A stretch of DNA of 64,000 nt from Pyronema omphalodes (taxonomy: Eukaryota > Ascomycota > Pezizomycetes > Pezizales > Pyronemataceae), in contig JAJJXM010000003.1 in assembly GCA_024516155.1 (NCBI GenBank), forward strand, positions 496,001 to 560,000, given 5' to 3'. The notes under the pieces are model-generated. The model did not search any database. It saw only the letters and a program-made list of their open reading frames with translations, and was not told the origin of the DNA. The translations under genes and the position numbers were made by a program. Shown here in pieces: positions 1-12,161 of the stretch; positions within the stretch are counted from its first letter, which is position 1; each line of letters opens with the position of its first letter.

Positions 1-1940
1 GCAAGCTCGGCTGGGGCGTTATCACCGAGCTGGTTAGGCGTGTGCGCTATGTATCTTCACTATCCCCGGAAGAAGCGATGGACCATGCGGAACCCCGGTG
101 ATGCAGATAACCAGAGAAGCGAACTTACAACGGGGTTCCTACACATCTTGGCAGGCACTGTTTGGGGACTTTGTTTTTTCTGGAACGTCAGCGGGGTGGG
201 GCGGGGAAGATGACAGATGACGTGTGTCCCAGCCAATCGAGTGGTTGATATGAGAATTTGGGCAGTCAGGATGATAAGTCTGTAATTAATGAGGCAATGT
301 CATGACTGTGGCTGCATCAAGTATAGAGGCGGTGCAGGAGAATATTGAATGATTCATCATTGATGTCATCTGACGGTTGTGTGGATCCGGTACGTAGTGT
401 AACTACAATTAAACCGCGATTTCGATTTGCCTGACGATGAAAGTGATGAATCCAGGAGATCGTAAATGCACTTCTCGATGGAGATCTTACTATTCGTACC
501 CCACTAGATGGGCGAAGTCAAGAAGTATTTATTCCATAATTCAAAGCTTTATTTCCCTAAATATTTCGAATATTTTCAAAGAATCAAATAATTCACGATG
601 AATTGAGACTTTAGGTATGTTGGTTTGAAAATTGAGGCACATAGCTATTTAATTGTCATGTCTGTGGCGTTGGGTGAATTATATAGATCTCCCACCGAAA
701 CTAGGGAGGGGAGGGGAATGGGGGGTGGGGCAAATGATAGATATTCTGCACTTTTAAAAAAATGAATTCATACATGGCTCCCGATACCCGAAAAAAACTT
801 ACATTTTTGCATCACTACTACTTCCAGTGACTATCGGAATGCTTCAACTTTGAAACTTGAGATAATACGCAAGGGATCTAAGGGTTTCGGAATTGAGTAC
901 TGAATTCACTCAACTGCTTATTAAAAAAATCATAGATACCCGGTAATTTATACATTGATTTAATTTCAAAGCCCATAAAATCTCGGAGTGAACTATACTG
1001 CTCTTCTGCCATTCATTTCACTGAAGCTTTCATTCGTGTTAAGTAATTATGTACCCTACCTATTACTCGCTCACCACAAACTCGCTCTGATATACCAGTC
1101 TTCTACCAGCGACAAAGACGTAACAAAACCTTTATTTCTCTGTATATCAGTCATTCACATTCTTTAATTCATAAACCAACCCCAACCCTGTAGAGCGAAC
1201 AAGGCCTCAGGACATGATGACGCAAGATAAACGAAAAACCAAAAGGACAGTGTAGAGCAGAAGGCCACGCTGCGACGCTGGCACGCTGCCTTAAATGAAG
1301 GCAACTCCAGGGCGTTTCCCAGTGACTTTCAAGCTTATGCTTGAGTATATATGTATTTATTAGAACGCGAGGTTTGCTTTCATTGATATGCAATAAAATA
1401 GAATGGAACAAAATAAAATAAGTTAAAACCAAAATCAAAACCTCATGCGGTTGGAGACGAAATAATTCAAAAATCTCACAAAGGTTAAGTAAGACCTTAT
1501 ACTTAGGTCTACCTGTGGAAACTTAATTGCTTTCTCATGGTCTGCTATTCCTTCACCCCACCTTAAATCCTAACTCCACTCTCCTTCCCCTCCTCAGAAA
1601 CTCGGATTCGTATCTTTCCTTATTATGCCAATACTAAAGTAATTCCATACATCCTGATTCTACATAAGACAAAAACGTTTTTGGTTTGGGGTCAAGTCTT
1701 GGAATGATGTGTGGTCTGATTAAACTGATATAAAGTTAAGCCTAAGCATAGCCTCGAACTTAACCTTGAACTGAAGCTTGAACTTAAATACCCTTTCTGG
1801 TGTTATTTCATCAATTTTATCCCAGAGTACCGGTGCAGCCTGGTGGACTAGTAGCTTAGAGATATATTAAGACGTATCATGATTCATGATTCATGACGAA
1901 ACTTTACACTTTGCAGTAAAGACATCTTGTATCCTCTCCA
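1..1940. other. Gene-free stretch
   Basis: I see no supportable gene here. Open frames are short, lie in several frames and resemble no family I recognise. The base composition is AT-rich with scattered A and T runs, as in fungal intergenic DNA. Confidence 0.55.
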
Positions 1941-2323
1941 GGGAGATGGGAGGAAAGAAGGGGCAGAAGCGGTCCTGCAGCAGTATAAATCATCTCCTGT
2001 TGTGTTTTCTGCTTTTCGGGAGGAGAAGAAAAAAATAAGAGTCTAGAGGAAAGGGAAGGGAAGGGAAGGAAGGAGGTATCATGGGAACAGCCCAGCGGAG
2101 TGATCATTGAGCATACAGGGCTCCAGACCATATTGACTTAAAAGAAAACTAGCATGAAGAACACGAGGGTGCAGTGTCCCCAAAAACAGATAGCGTTCTA
2201 GAACTTTTCCCAGTAGGCCTCTGGGATTACAGACGAGGGCCTAAAGATGTATATTAGCACAGACTATGTCATAACCTTACGGTTGGGAACGTTTAAGAAT
2301 TAATCAATCAATCAATCAATCAA
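1941..2323 (+). mobile_element. 5'-truncated 3' end of a Tad-like LINE
   Basis: This stretch aligns by eye with the last ~350 bases of the LINE derivative at 12162-13949. Shared blocks include the phrase 'ttttcccagtaggcctc', the block around 'cataaccttacggttggg', and a terminal run of ATCA tetranucleotides at about 2300-2323. The upstream part (about 1945-1987) matches the end of the ORF in the other copy, including a 'cagtataa'-like stop context. A terminal short-unit repeat and 5' truncation are typical of non-LTR retrotransposons. I could not find a convincing target-site duplication, so the left boundary is approximate. Confidence 0.75.
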
Positions 2324-4400
2324 ACCCCGGTATGAAGACAGTTTTCAGTACGCGGCAAAGAAATCCTGGATCCTCTTTTGATCCACTTCCGTCTGGTTAG
2401 GTTTTGTATGGGTGAATATATATTTTAATACTGATATGGATAGTTATCGGATGGATGAATGAGCCTTGAGACCAGGAAAGAGATGGCTCCCAAGGATCAG
2501 CCGCCAGGGAAAACACGTGTTGTTGGAAGATGTAGCTGAGAGAGAGAGGAAAAGTGGAGGTGGAGAACCAAAATCAATTGACTGATGAAGATTAAAGAGT
2601 GCTACGGAAGAAACTACAAATAGGCTATGCATGTTATGCATGATACATCCACCTCCACCTCAGGTGACATGGCGATCCAAGCACCTCTCGACATGTAGTA
2701 CTGGGGAATTCGGAATCTGGGATATAAATATATATTTCTACTTTTGTAGTTTAATTGACGGAATAAGCCTGATTAGAAACGATCCGGCCCCCCCCCCCCC
2801 CCATCCCCAAAGGAATAGACACCACTAATTCGCAGGATGCTGTAATTAATACTTTTGATTTATCTTCATTTGTTATGATAGAGAGATGTTATTCTGTCAG
2901 ATAGAGATTCTTACGGTGGATAATATTAACTTAGCAGTATAATATTTAGAGGCTTGGAGAAGTCTGGGAAGTCTAGTGAAGTCTGGTAAAGCCTGGTAAA
3001 GCTTGGCACAATTTCCGCTTAACACAATTACAGCAAGGAATAGATGGATCCTTTCAATAAGATCCTACGAGAACTTATCGAAAAACTCGGTGAGACTCGT
3101 GAGGAATATAAAGATTTCAGAAGACAGAAGCCAGGAGTCAAAAGTCAGATATCTCTGGAATCAGATGGTCAAGGTACTGGAGATGAAAGGGATAGAGGAT
3201 TAAGTAAAGGATATGTAGATAAATAAATACCAACCCACTGCTGTTTTACAGTTTTAAAGATTCAAAGTGAACGCGGGTAGGTTCCTGGGATTAAATAATA
3301 GAGGAAAGAGTTAGTTTTTAAAAGTTTTCCGAGCCATGATTCCTAGTCTACATCCTCGGGATAATTCGTAGTCATTAATCAAAAGCCTGCAGCGGTCGGT
3401 CCCTTGGAATGCTTCATGCTTTATATTCCAGAATACATACACACAGTGCTACATCCATTCGTAAAAAGCATCAAAGCAAAGATTTGCAAAACTCAGTAAA
3501 CTCGGTGAAGTATTCAACCACTGGCTGTACCCGATTCACTTCATGGAATGATGCCATCTTGCCGATCCTTTTTCGGATCACTCGGATTCGATGGTTTTTA
3601 TGACTTTTTTGGTTCCGATTTTGTACCGTGCCAGTAGTGCTGGTGCTATGTCATCTGGAATTTCGTTGCAAGCGTAGCCGGTGCATTGAGGGGGTTTCCG
3701 TGTGTGCGAAAAATCGGGTATCTGTGTATGGCATCTGAGATATGTTGAGGACTATGTGATGTTTCGCTTTTTAACGCATGTATCTAGAGATAGCGAGGAA
3801 ACGGCTTTAACTGGCTGCTATTGGCTATGTTGGTGAGAGCGAGGGAATCAAGAGAAGGGACTAATCTTCAAAATTAAAATCAAACCCAAAACACCCGATA
3901 CCCGAGGAGCCTTGGGAGGACACCCGGGATTTCCATCTCCTCTAACACTGTAGACTGTATTAAGCGTTATGACTTTAAGAATTTCGGTTCATTATTGCTA
4001 GCTAGGACCCCTCCGATCGACGCAAGCTACCGGGTTCGGGCCGAAACGCGCCGGCTATTCGGGTGTACCAGGGTTAAGTCTTTCCAACCTGAACCAGGGA
4101 CAGAACACAATGCCGACATACGGCAGCCAGTAAGCGGTGTCGTCACCACTACCCCCACTCTAAACAACAATGATCGATCATTTTCTTCCTGTGTACTTCC
4201 TTGAAGGTCTTGACATGATTGACGTCACATGTCACATAATGATGTTATATATTCATGGCTATTCCCCCCCGTCCTGAATTTATTTCTAGGATACAAGAAA
4301 TCTTAAACTGGCAGCAAAAAGTTATTGTCACTAAGAACAAAGTTTTGGAAACAAAAACCGAATAACAGATCCATCATTCGATATATACAAACCGAAAACA
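2324..4400. other. Gene-poor stretch with a doubtful 60-codon ORF
   Basis: No confident gene. A C run lies at about 2789-2804. Short degenerate repeats of 'aagtctggtaaagcctgg' type lie at about 2950-3005. An ORF at 3044-3226 would give a charged, helix-prone 60-residue protein, but nothing else supports it. The rest has no recognisable feature. Confidence 0.45.
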
Positions 4401-4793
4401 ATGTCGTCCTCCGGAAACCCAAACTACGAAGACCCTAACTACGTCCACCCGAAATATGAAAACCCCCAGATCATCGCGCATATGGAGAATCTTAAGAAAC
4501 GGGAACAGGCACAGGCTTTAAGTGAGGCTACTGGTGAGGGTACTGAGGGTGTGGGAAGCAAAGGTGGTTAGTTTTTTCTATGTCTTGCAGCATTTCATGG
4601 TGCCTTTTTTCCCATTATATCGCGTTGTTTTGGAGGTGGTGTTTTTTATGACGATGAAAAGAGGGAGACTGGGGGAATTAGGGATTGAGAATGATTATGA
4701 TTATGAGAATGATGGCTGATAATAATATTTATTCCAGAGAGAATGAAGGAGCAGCAACAGAAAGAGGCTGCCGCGAAGGCAGGAAATAAATAG
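4401..4793 (+). CDS. Small two-exon hypothetical protein
   Basis: I do not recognise this protein. It reads from the ATG at 4401 as MSSSGNPNYEDPNYVHPKYE and so on, with a repeated Asn/Pro-Tyr pattern near the N-terminus, then a charged helix-prone stretch. A splice from about 4566 (donor gttagt) to 4738 (acceptor ttccag, with a ctgat branch point about 20 bases upstream) joins it to an exon coding for a Lys/Gln/Ala-rich tail ending at the TAG at 4791-4793. This gives 73 residues. Without the splice the frame stops at 4569. No signal peptide or membrane segment is visible. The consistent splice signals and phase support a real gene; its function is unknown. Confidence 0.6.
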
Positions 4794-6766
4794 TCTCTAC
4801 ATATGTAAGAGCTCATCGAAGAGAGGAAGAGGTACTGTGTTATAAATCCCCACCTTTCTGGTTGCGTGCAATGACATACTAACAGTATCGGATTGATAGT
4901 CAATCGTTCAACCAACGGATTTCAGTAACGTCCTCTTGAAGTTGTTGAGTGAAAGCGAACGGGATACCAATTGTTCTAGCATAGCGATGGATTTCTAGCG
5001 ATTTTTTCTGTATTATACTTAATCATAACAAACTTAACCGGAAAACCAATGAGATAACTTTGTGCTTGTTTTTTGTTTGGATCTCATATTTTGGAGGAAG
5101 TGTCCCATCTCCCCTCCCCCGCGCTGTTTTGTTTTGTTTACAATTTCGATTTCCCCTCTTCTTTCGTAACTTTCCTTTCTCCTCATCATTTTATGATTTC
5201 AAATCATCGTACGGTGATATACGTATGTAATTATCATTCAAAACCACTGTCATCAGTGCGCATCTAAAGTGCTGCGTCATCTCATCACATCACATTTTGG
5301 TATGCCATATGTATAGTGGCCATATGTATGTCCATGTAGAGTTGTTACATTTTTGGGTGTTCCATACCGGGCCGCATCATAACATCTGTACATGCACAGA
5401 CACAGACATGGAACTTCTTACAGCCGAATTCTGCAGGTGGATAAGGGTGAAGGGTTGATAGTTGATGGTTGCAAGGTAAAAAAAGTTTCTAAGAAGGCGT
5501 AAGGTGATACATATGGTGGTGCACCATAGCAGAACCGTTACGTTGGGTTGTGGGGAAGCTCGCCGGAACACAAAGACACCATACTGTACATAGCACCATG
5601 GCGATCGATGTTTCCTACACCCGGTGGGATGGTGACGACTCCAGGGTTTTTATAACGAGGAGCGGGCGCCGAGTAGATTTGAGGGGAGGGGGCGTCGGTG
5701 ATTAAAAAAAGTTGGGACGATGGGACGAGAAAGTAGACACGTGTGAGACACTGTGTTGGACGGTGTTGGACTGTGTCTAAACATCTTTGGAATGTGAGTG
5801 CTTCGAGATCTGGTGATGTGATGGGGCATGGACATTTTGTGATGAATCCAGCGAAGTTTTGTAAGGTTCCGTGTACACACATAGCCAAAGATCTTTTTCT
5901 GTCGCCATCCATCACTTCCATTGAGACCTTGCTCCATGTCAAGCCTGTCAAAAAACAGCCTATGGTGCCATATTCCCATCGCTCTCAAAACGGAATTGTC
6001 CCTGTTGGCACCGTTTCAAGCTGCCCCCCTTTTTCAGCGAAGCCAAAATAACCATCCCGATTATCATCAACGCCGGTTGAAATCCAGCACCTTTGTAGTT
6101 AATCTGAAATTCCATAGCATTGCACGTTTTTCTTTTCTTCTTACCTTATATTTTCACCCTTGACTCAGTAATCCCTCCCTCTTATCAAAGGCGGAAGCAT
6201 ACGAGAACCCGACGCAACGGCCTGGCCTGCTCCTCCCCAATTCATCACCGCATTTATCTACCTCAGAATCATTGACCCGAGACAACGGAATCCTACGTTT
6301 TCTAACAATCCAACCCAACCCGACACATTGGCAACGGCTTCAGCTCCAGGCTCACAGCGATCACCTCACCGTACCCTCGGGATTCCCATCCACCTCCCCA
6401 ACTTGTCTTGTCCTGTTACAACTTACCACCATACAAGTATCTGTCCCCCCTACATACAGTTCTCTCCCCAATTTCTATTACCTCATTCAACCCCGAACCC
6501 GACTCCCTGGATTCCCCTATCCCACCGAAAGGAACCGCTGGGATCGACTTTAAAAGAAACAGCCTCGTCCGTCCAGGCCGATTTAGGGTTAGGGATCTCC
6601 TTAGGACAACTAGCTTCCGTACCAGCTGGCACTATCACAAGCCTACCCAAAGCTATTGAGAAGCTAGTTAGTAGTCTACTGCACCTAAAGACTCTAGAGG
6701 CACCAAAATACACCACAAAGAGGCCAAGAATCCAGCCAAAAGTGAGCCAAAGGTGAACCAGAGGGA

Positions 6767-6828
6767 GCCAAAGGAAACCAAAGGTTCTTCCTTAGTATAG
6801 AACCTTAGGCGTCTCTTGGTTTCCTTAA
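6767..6828. repeat. Short inverted repeat (hairpin)
   Basis: The sequence aaggaaaccaa on the left is mirrored by ttggtttcctt on the right. Inside these arms, aaggttct faces agaacctt. The result is an imperfect palindrome of about 60 bases. Confidence 0.6.
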
Positions 6829-6865
6829 GCCTGCCTTTGGAGCCGAAGCCTCAAGGTCGAAAAGC

Positions 6866-6926
6866 GTTCCAGCGTTCCAGCATTCCAGCGTTCCAGTGTT
6901 CCAGAGTTCCAGTGTTCCAGCTTTCC
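6866..6926. repeat. Tandem 'gttccag' repeat
   Basis: About eight successive units of the type [gca][gt]ttccag, 8-9 bases each, with small variations. It lies 160 bases upstream of the methyltransferase start codon. Confidence 0.8.
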
Positions 6927-7086
6927 ACCACCTGGATTCAGGTCCGAGACCGTCACTACTTCCTTTCCGTAGGCACATCGGTACGTACGTACGTACGGAC
7001 GCAAAGCGGGGAGGGCTCTTTTTTTTTTCTTTTCATTCTGGACAGGACAAGGGAAAAAAAACATCACGAAAATAATGTCAGCAGCA

Positions 7087-8648
7087 ATGGATACGGAAAA
7101 CATAAACCCAAATTCAAACCCAAACCAGAACGATGGGGTTAAGGATATTGATGTTCAGGAAGAACATCAGGAGATTGATTATGAGGATGATGATCCAGGT
7201 TATGTAAGAACCAACCTTTCCTTTAAAAAGAAATAGGAACTGATAATGAATGTCAACAGCAAACTCATGATTATGAATCCTCGAGGTTGGTTGTTGGTCC
7301 AATTCTTTTTTTGTTCCTATGTTTTGTTTACGCGTCATGGCTATCCCAGAAAAGACTGATTGGATTATTAACAACAGCTATGGAAGCTATCAAGATAGTA
7401 TTGCAAGCTACGCGTTCAGTATCGATGAATGTCTGTACGAAAACGGTCGAAGATATCACAAATACTTTGGGACAGATCGAAATTTACATCCTATAGATGA
7501 GGTTTATCCCCTTTATTTCATTCCTTCCATTATCCTCGTGAGCTTCGGTTTCCCGGGTTTATATTTTCAGGATTACAAAGCTAACAAGACGAGCTGTTTT
7601 CTGTAGACTGAGCATGAACGGTAAGCAAACTCAAACCATGGTTCTTGGAATATATCCAAATTTTTCTCTGGATCTCGAAACACCATCCAAACAAGATAAC
7701 AGAAAATTGACGCATTCAAAAGGCTAGATCTTCACCATGAAATCTTCGTACTACTCCTAGACGGCGAATTATACAAAGCACCCCTGGATCCTTTAAAGCA
7801 AACGAAAATTCTTGATATCGGAACCGGAACAGGAGTTTGGGCTTTCGAAATAGCCTGTAAATTCCCGGATGCGGAAATAATAGCGACGGATTTATCACCG
7901 GTTGCACGGTTTCCCTGGGGTGCGTTAGCGAATTGTAGATTCGAGGTGGATGATGTCGAGAGGGAATGGTTGTATGAAGATGTAGGTTTTCAGATGAAAG
8001 TCTAGGGAGGGATGATGGATGATGATGAGTAGTATGTTGACTGGTTGAAGAATAGTTTCAGCTTTATTCACATGAGAAATGTTTCCATCATCGACTGGGA
8101 TTATCTGATGGGCCAGATGTTTCGGTAACTTTCCTCTGACCTAGTATTTATCCATATTAACTTCATAACAAGCACAACCCAACCTGGTGGATGGGTCGAA
8201 ATCTCGGATCTAGGCGGAGTCTGCTACAGCGATAACGGAACCTTAACAGTTGATCAGGGAGCCTCAACATATATTGAAACATTATCAGATGCTCTTGCAC
8301 GGGCAGGGCGTCCATTTCAAACCGGTGCATCCCTAAAGGGTCACCTGGAAAAGGCCGGGTTCGTCAATGTACAAGTATTCCGGTATAAACAACCTTGGGG
8401 GCCGTGGCCAAGCCAGAAGACATTAAAGCAGGCAGGCGCACTGTTTCTGATGCAGGCAGATACTGGTGGGTACCTCTTGAGAGAGAATGGGATGGTGGCT
8501 GATGCGGGATACCATAACAGGCTTTGAGGCGTATGCACTGGCGCCATTGACCAGAATACTGGGGATGGGCCATGCGGAGGCGATGCAGATTTGTAAAGGT
8601 GGAATTATGGCGTCAAAGAATAAGCATGCGCACGTTTATAATTACTAG
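7087..8648 (+). CDS. LaeA-like SAM-dependent methyltransferase
   Basis: A fungal class I methyltransferase of the LaeA-like family (many are annotated as TAM domain methyltransferase). Landmarks in order: an acidic N-terminus, 'YENGRRYH', 'LDLHHEIFVLLLDG', motif I 'ILDIGTGTGVWAFEIA' (SAM binding), 'DLSP', 'CRFEVDDVEREW', 'FIHMRN', and 'QPGGWVEISD'. My exon model is 7087-7198, 7350-7501, 7703-7971, 8062-8124, 8173-8465 and 8521-8648, giving 338 residues, a normal length for the family. The first donor (gttatg) is weak, so exon 1 is the least certain. The last intron removes an in-frame stop and restores 'FEAYALAPLTRILG'. No biosynthetic cluster surrounds it, so neither a substrate nor a role as a global regulator can be inferred. 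Confidence 0.85.
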
Positions 8649-9184
8649 TGAGTTAACCTGAGCTGATTGGTTGGACGTGTAGAGGAACAGCTGGAGCTCG
8701 AACTAACTGGGGATACGTAGTCATCTTGTAATTGGTCAGAAGCCAGAATGTTAAAGAAGATAAGATAAAAAAAACTTGATGTCCAACTTTTAAAGAGCGT
8801 GATTAAAGCTGTAAATGTGTGTTTGGTGTAGTTGTATTGTGGTTGTGAATACAAAATTTATCATGAGCTTCACATTGTAGTGCTGAAGCTCATGACTGGG
8901 ATGCTTTCATCGCGTGAGAAGAGCTCTTGTCTATTAGACAGGGACGCTACATTTAGTTAGCATTAAATGGTATTCCACATTAAAAGACGATTTAAAACGT
9001 ACCATTAGGCAATAGAGAATCCTATGCTGAGTTGAGTGGCGAAGAGTTGAACAGCAGAAGACTCTGTAGCTCTCCCATTAATCATGACGGCCGAGCCAAG
9101 CTTTCGGTAGCTCCCCTACCAGACCCCCGCGTCCCCGCGCGAAGCTGCGAGCACGCTCACCAACCCCACCACGACAGCTTCATC
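8649..9184. other. Intergenic region upstream of the PTPA gene
   Basis: No gene seen. The frame of the PTPA gene stays open upstream to 9032, but the residues there lack family character, so I treat it as 5' UTR. Confidence 0.5.
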
Positions 9185-10381
9185 ATGCCTATCTCACGCA
9201 ACAAGCCCCCTCCACCACCCACCGACCTCCCATTCCTTTCTCCGGCTCCTCCGCCCATTGAATCTATCACTTTCACGACACCCGAGCGTCGCTTGATCAG
9301 TTCACATGACCTCACGCTATTCCAGACCTCTCCTACACACGCGCTACTTCTCTCCTTCACTACCGATCTCAACAACTCCGTCCTCAATAAATCCAACTCC
9401 AGCGAGGTTACCATTACGCCCGTTATTGAAACCCTTCTGAAGATTCTCGACAATGTCTCTGCCGTAGTTGATGAGTTCCCGCCGGAATACGCAGGTGGCA
9501 GTAGATTTGGAAACAAGAGTTTCCAAGGCTTCTACGACGCTGTTTGGGAGCGTGCAACGGAATGGCATACTTCTTTAAATTTACCTGAGGGCGCAATTGA
9601 AGAAGTAAAGAGATACTTTTGCGAGTCATTCGGAAACCGAACTCGGATAGACTACGGTTCTGGACACGAGCTGAACTTCTTAGCTTGGATGTGCGACTAT
9701 TCTTTTCATCTCTCAGCCAAGAAAAGGAAATATGCTGACTGAATTCACCGTAGACTATGCCTTCGACAGCTGGGTTTGCTACCGGAGGGGACGTACTCGG
9801 CAATTATACTACGGGTGTTCAACAAGTACATCGACCTGATGCGTCGACTACAAACGACATACTACCTTGAGCCCGCGGGATCCCATGGTGTCTGGGGATT
9901 GGACGACTACAATTTCCTTCCTTTTGTTTTCGGCTCAGCACAGCTTTACTCGCATCCATACCTACGGCCGAAAAGCATTCACTCGCCCGATATCCTGGAA
10001 GAGATGTCTGGAGATTGGATGTACCTTGCCTGCATTGCGTTTATTAACTCCATCAAGGTTACCGCCGGGTTGAGGTGGCATTCACCTATGTTGGATGATA
10101 TATCTGCGGCCAAAAATTGGGCGAAGATTAATGGTGGTATGTTGAAAATGTACGAGAAGGAGGTTCTGGGAAAACTGCCTGTGATGCAGCATTTTATGTT
10201 TGGTGGTATCCTCCCCGCAGTTGCTGGAATGGGTGAAAAGACAGGAGACGAAGATAGAGAGGGTATGAAACATGTTCACTCTACTTGGGGTGAATGCTGT
10301 GGTATCAAAGTCCCTGCTGCGGTAGCGGCAAGACAGGCTGAGGATGCTGCGGCTGGGCTGCGGAGAATACCCTTTGATTAA
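9185..10381 (+). CDS. Serine/threonine protein phosphatase 2A activator (PTPA/Rrd family)
   Basis: PTPA is a peptidyl-prolyl isomerase-like chaperone that activates the catalytic subunit of PP2A-type phosphatases. Family hallmarks are plain: '[19 protein letters not shown]', '[19 protein letters not shown]', '[20 protein letters not shown]', 'CIAFINSIK', and the C-terminal '[12 protein letters not shown]'. Exons 9185-9690 and 9754-10381 (63-nt intron, ctgac branch point) give 377 residues. The start is the ATG in 'catcATGCCT', which leads into a Pro-rich head. The length suits Rrd2-type better than the longer Rrd1-type fungal proteins, but this assignment is uncertain. It probably acts in the cytosol and nucleus on PP2A or Sit4-like phosphatases. 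Confidence 0.93.
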
Positions 10382-10489
10382 GCAGGTGGAAGTTGGAAAA
10401 GCTTGACGGGGTCTGGGGAGGTCAAATAAACACCATATGCAACCAGTTAATTAAGATAGATATTTACCATCCCGCTCTTCTCTTCACTT

Positions 10490-11206
10490 CTACTGCGTAA
10501 ACTCCATCCTCGCCTCCCTCGTACCAAAATCTAATTTAACAACCACCCCGTACCTCACACAAAAATCCGCTCCTAAAATATTCCTCTCCCCCACCCTAAC
10601 CGTCACCGACCTCCCCGCCAGCAGCATCTCACACTCCTCTCCCCAAGCCCCACTGATTTCCCCGCGTGCAGCTCCATTTATCCACATTCCATCCCCTGTC
10701 GACCCCGAAATAAAAGTACTCTCCATAGTAGGATTATAAATAAAGTCCGAAGTACTAGGAATCCAATTCTTCCATTGTGTCTCTGGACCAGGTAAAGTAG
10801 ATAATGGAAAGTAAGGTATTCCGGTGGAGTTTATGTAGCCTAAAACCAGGCCGGGTGCTTTTATAGATTCGGCTTCTTCTTCATCAACAGAGGTAATATC
10901 AGTTATATCGCTGTGGCTGCTTGCGATGCTGTCTGAAGACTTTGAGCCAGGGGATTTAGCTAGAAATGATTCGATATTCGTAGGGTTCACCGCACTTGAG
11001 GTTGTTGATGCTTTATACGGGCTTCTGGATGCTGTTGGAATTGTTGATTTGGTTGGTTTTGTGGGAAGCATCGGTTCGATGTAGTTGCGGCTGTGGACAG
11101 GGGATTGTGGGAGATGAGCCCGAGGGATTGCAGATAGTGGGGAATTTGAGGTGGTGAGAGGTCGTAGGGTTGGGGATGGAGGACGGCGGTAGAAGAAATC
11201 GAGCAT
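10490..11206 (-). CDS. Hypothetical protein with a retropepsin-like C-terminus
   Basis: A single-exon 238-residue protein. The first ~110 residues are Ser/Pro/Thr-rich and look disordered, with an acidic patch (SVDEEEAES). The C-terminal half is more ordered and ends in 'RNILGADFCVRYG' followed by a hydrophobic strand. This resembles the 'iLG.dFl..y...iD' signature near the end of retropepsin-like aspartic proteases of Ty3/gypsy elements. The place where a catalytic D(S/T)G would be expected reads 'STGDGMW', so protease activity is doubtful. I do not recognise the protein as a named family. It is convergent with the PTPA gene, about 110 bases away. Confidence 0.6.
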   Translation of the reverse strand: MLDFFYRRPPSPTLRPLTTSNSPLSAIPRAHLPQSPVHSRNYIEPMLPTKPTKSTIPTASRSPYKASTTSSAVNPTNIESFLAKSPGSKSSDSIASSHSDITDITSVDEEEAESIKAPGLVLGYINSTGIPYFPLSTLPGPETQWKNWIPSTSDFIYNPTMESTFISGSTGDGMWINGAARGEISGAWGEECEMLLAGRSVTVRVGERNILGADFCVRYGVVVKLDFGTREARMEFTQ

Positions 11207-12144
11207 TGTGGGGTTTTTGTGGAGATGTGGGGAACTTGTTTTGCCGGGTTGTTTGGAATGGTGGGATGTTTGGTTGACTTCTGTTGGATTTTATGCGTGA
11301 TGCTGGTAATTGTGTACCTGGTGATGAGGTGAGATTGCTAGTGAGACGACGTAAATGATGTTGAAAAAATTCCCGGAGAACGTGTGGGGTATTGACGGGA
11401 ATATATATGTACTGTCTACCTAGCCAGCCTCGTCTCGGATTTTAAAATTCTAGGTTTAAGTTTGTCAGCCCAAGCAAAAGCCCGGTTACGAGTTTCACGG
11501 TTTCATTGGATATCACAGAGAGTCAAAGGTTTGTAAAACGTTCCATCTTCAACCTATTTCGGGCGCGTCATGTCTAGGTTGATTATTTACGCACTACCAA
11601 TTATCTTGTGGTGACTTTCGGATGATACCGGAGATTTGGGATGAGGTTGTGCCAGATGTGGTAATATGTATACACTCTGGTACTTCGATTAGAAATTATT
11701 CGTGAGTGAGAGCAGCCAAAGAACATTTTAGACCACGAGTAATCGTTCTACAAGTTATGGCAAATCGGTAACGTTTGACCATGAAAACGCTCGTTCGGGG
11801 CACAAGACCATTAGTCACTACGATGAGAAAAATAACTAATATTCTAATGGCGTTTTTATCATGATTCTGGGCAGTCGACAGAGGACTGTTAGTTGGTAAA
11901 TCGGTATCAATGACTCCCTACTGCGGTTGTGGCGGGTTTCACTCTTAACGAACGTAGCGTATATAGAGTGATGACGTTCGTGCACAAACCTTTGGCTCCA
12001 TCTGGAATGGCATTACGAGCAAGTTTTTGAGAGGATCACAAGGGACACATAGAATACTGATACTTAGTTGGATGGCTCTGAAGAAGATTCGGCGGGTGAT
12101 TCATGCTGGTGATTTACGCTGAAAAGAGGTTTGGAACCACTTCT
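11207..12144. other. Intergenic region, no gene seen
   Basis: This holds the promoter side of the minus-strand gene ending at 11206. No supportable coding frame, RNA gene or repeat was found. Confidence 0.5.
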
Positions 12145-12161
12145 ATCAATACCAACATTCA
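12145..12161. repeat. Left target-site duplication of the LINE derivative
   Basis: The 17 bases atcaataccaacattca recur exactly at 13944-13960, directly after the element's ATCA-repeat tail. The first 6 bases could belong to the tail on the right side, so the true duplication is 11-17 bp. Confidence 0.85.

Larger units (their letters stand above)
4794..7086. other. Gene-poor stretch with short repeats upstream of the methyltransferase
   Basis: Overlapping open frames occur on both strands at 5540-6050 and 6270-6760, but none has a recognisable product or a codon pattern I trust. Near the right end there is an inverted repeat at about 6767-6828 and a run of 'gttccag' units at about 6866-6926, annotated separately. 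A (GTAC)n run lies at about 6981-6998. Confidence 0.45.

Noticed and set aside
91..2330. Possible target-site duplication 'aaccccggt' around the first LINE tail
   Set aside because: Only 9 bases match and the interval would be much longer than the alignable element, so chance is likely.
3044..3226. 60-codon ORF with charged helix-prone product
   Set aside because: Short, adjacent to simple repeats and unsupported by any family or splice evidence.
5538..6051. ORFs of 100-137 codons on both strands
   Set aside because: They overlap each other in opposite directions and show no recognisable motif or splice structure.
7604..7621. A 14-base microexon (actgagcatgaacg) in the methyltransferase gene
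   Set aside because: Its phase does not match the next exon, whose only open frame needs phase 0; a direct splice from 7501 to 7703 keeps the frame and the family motif.
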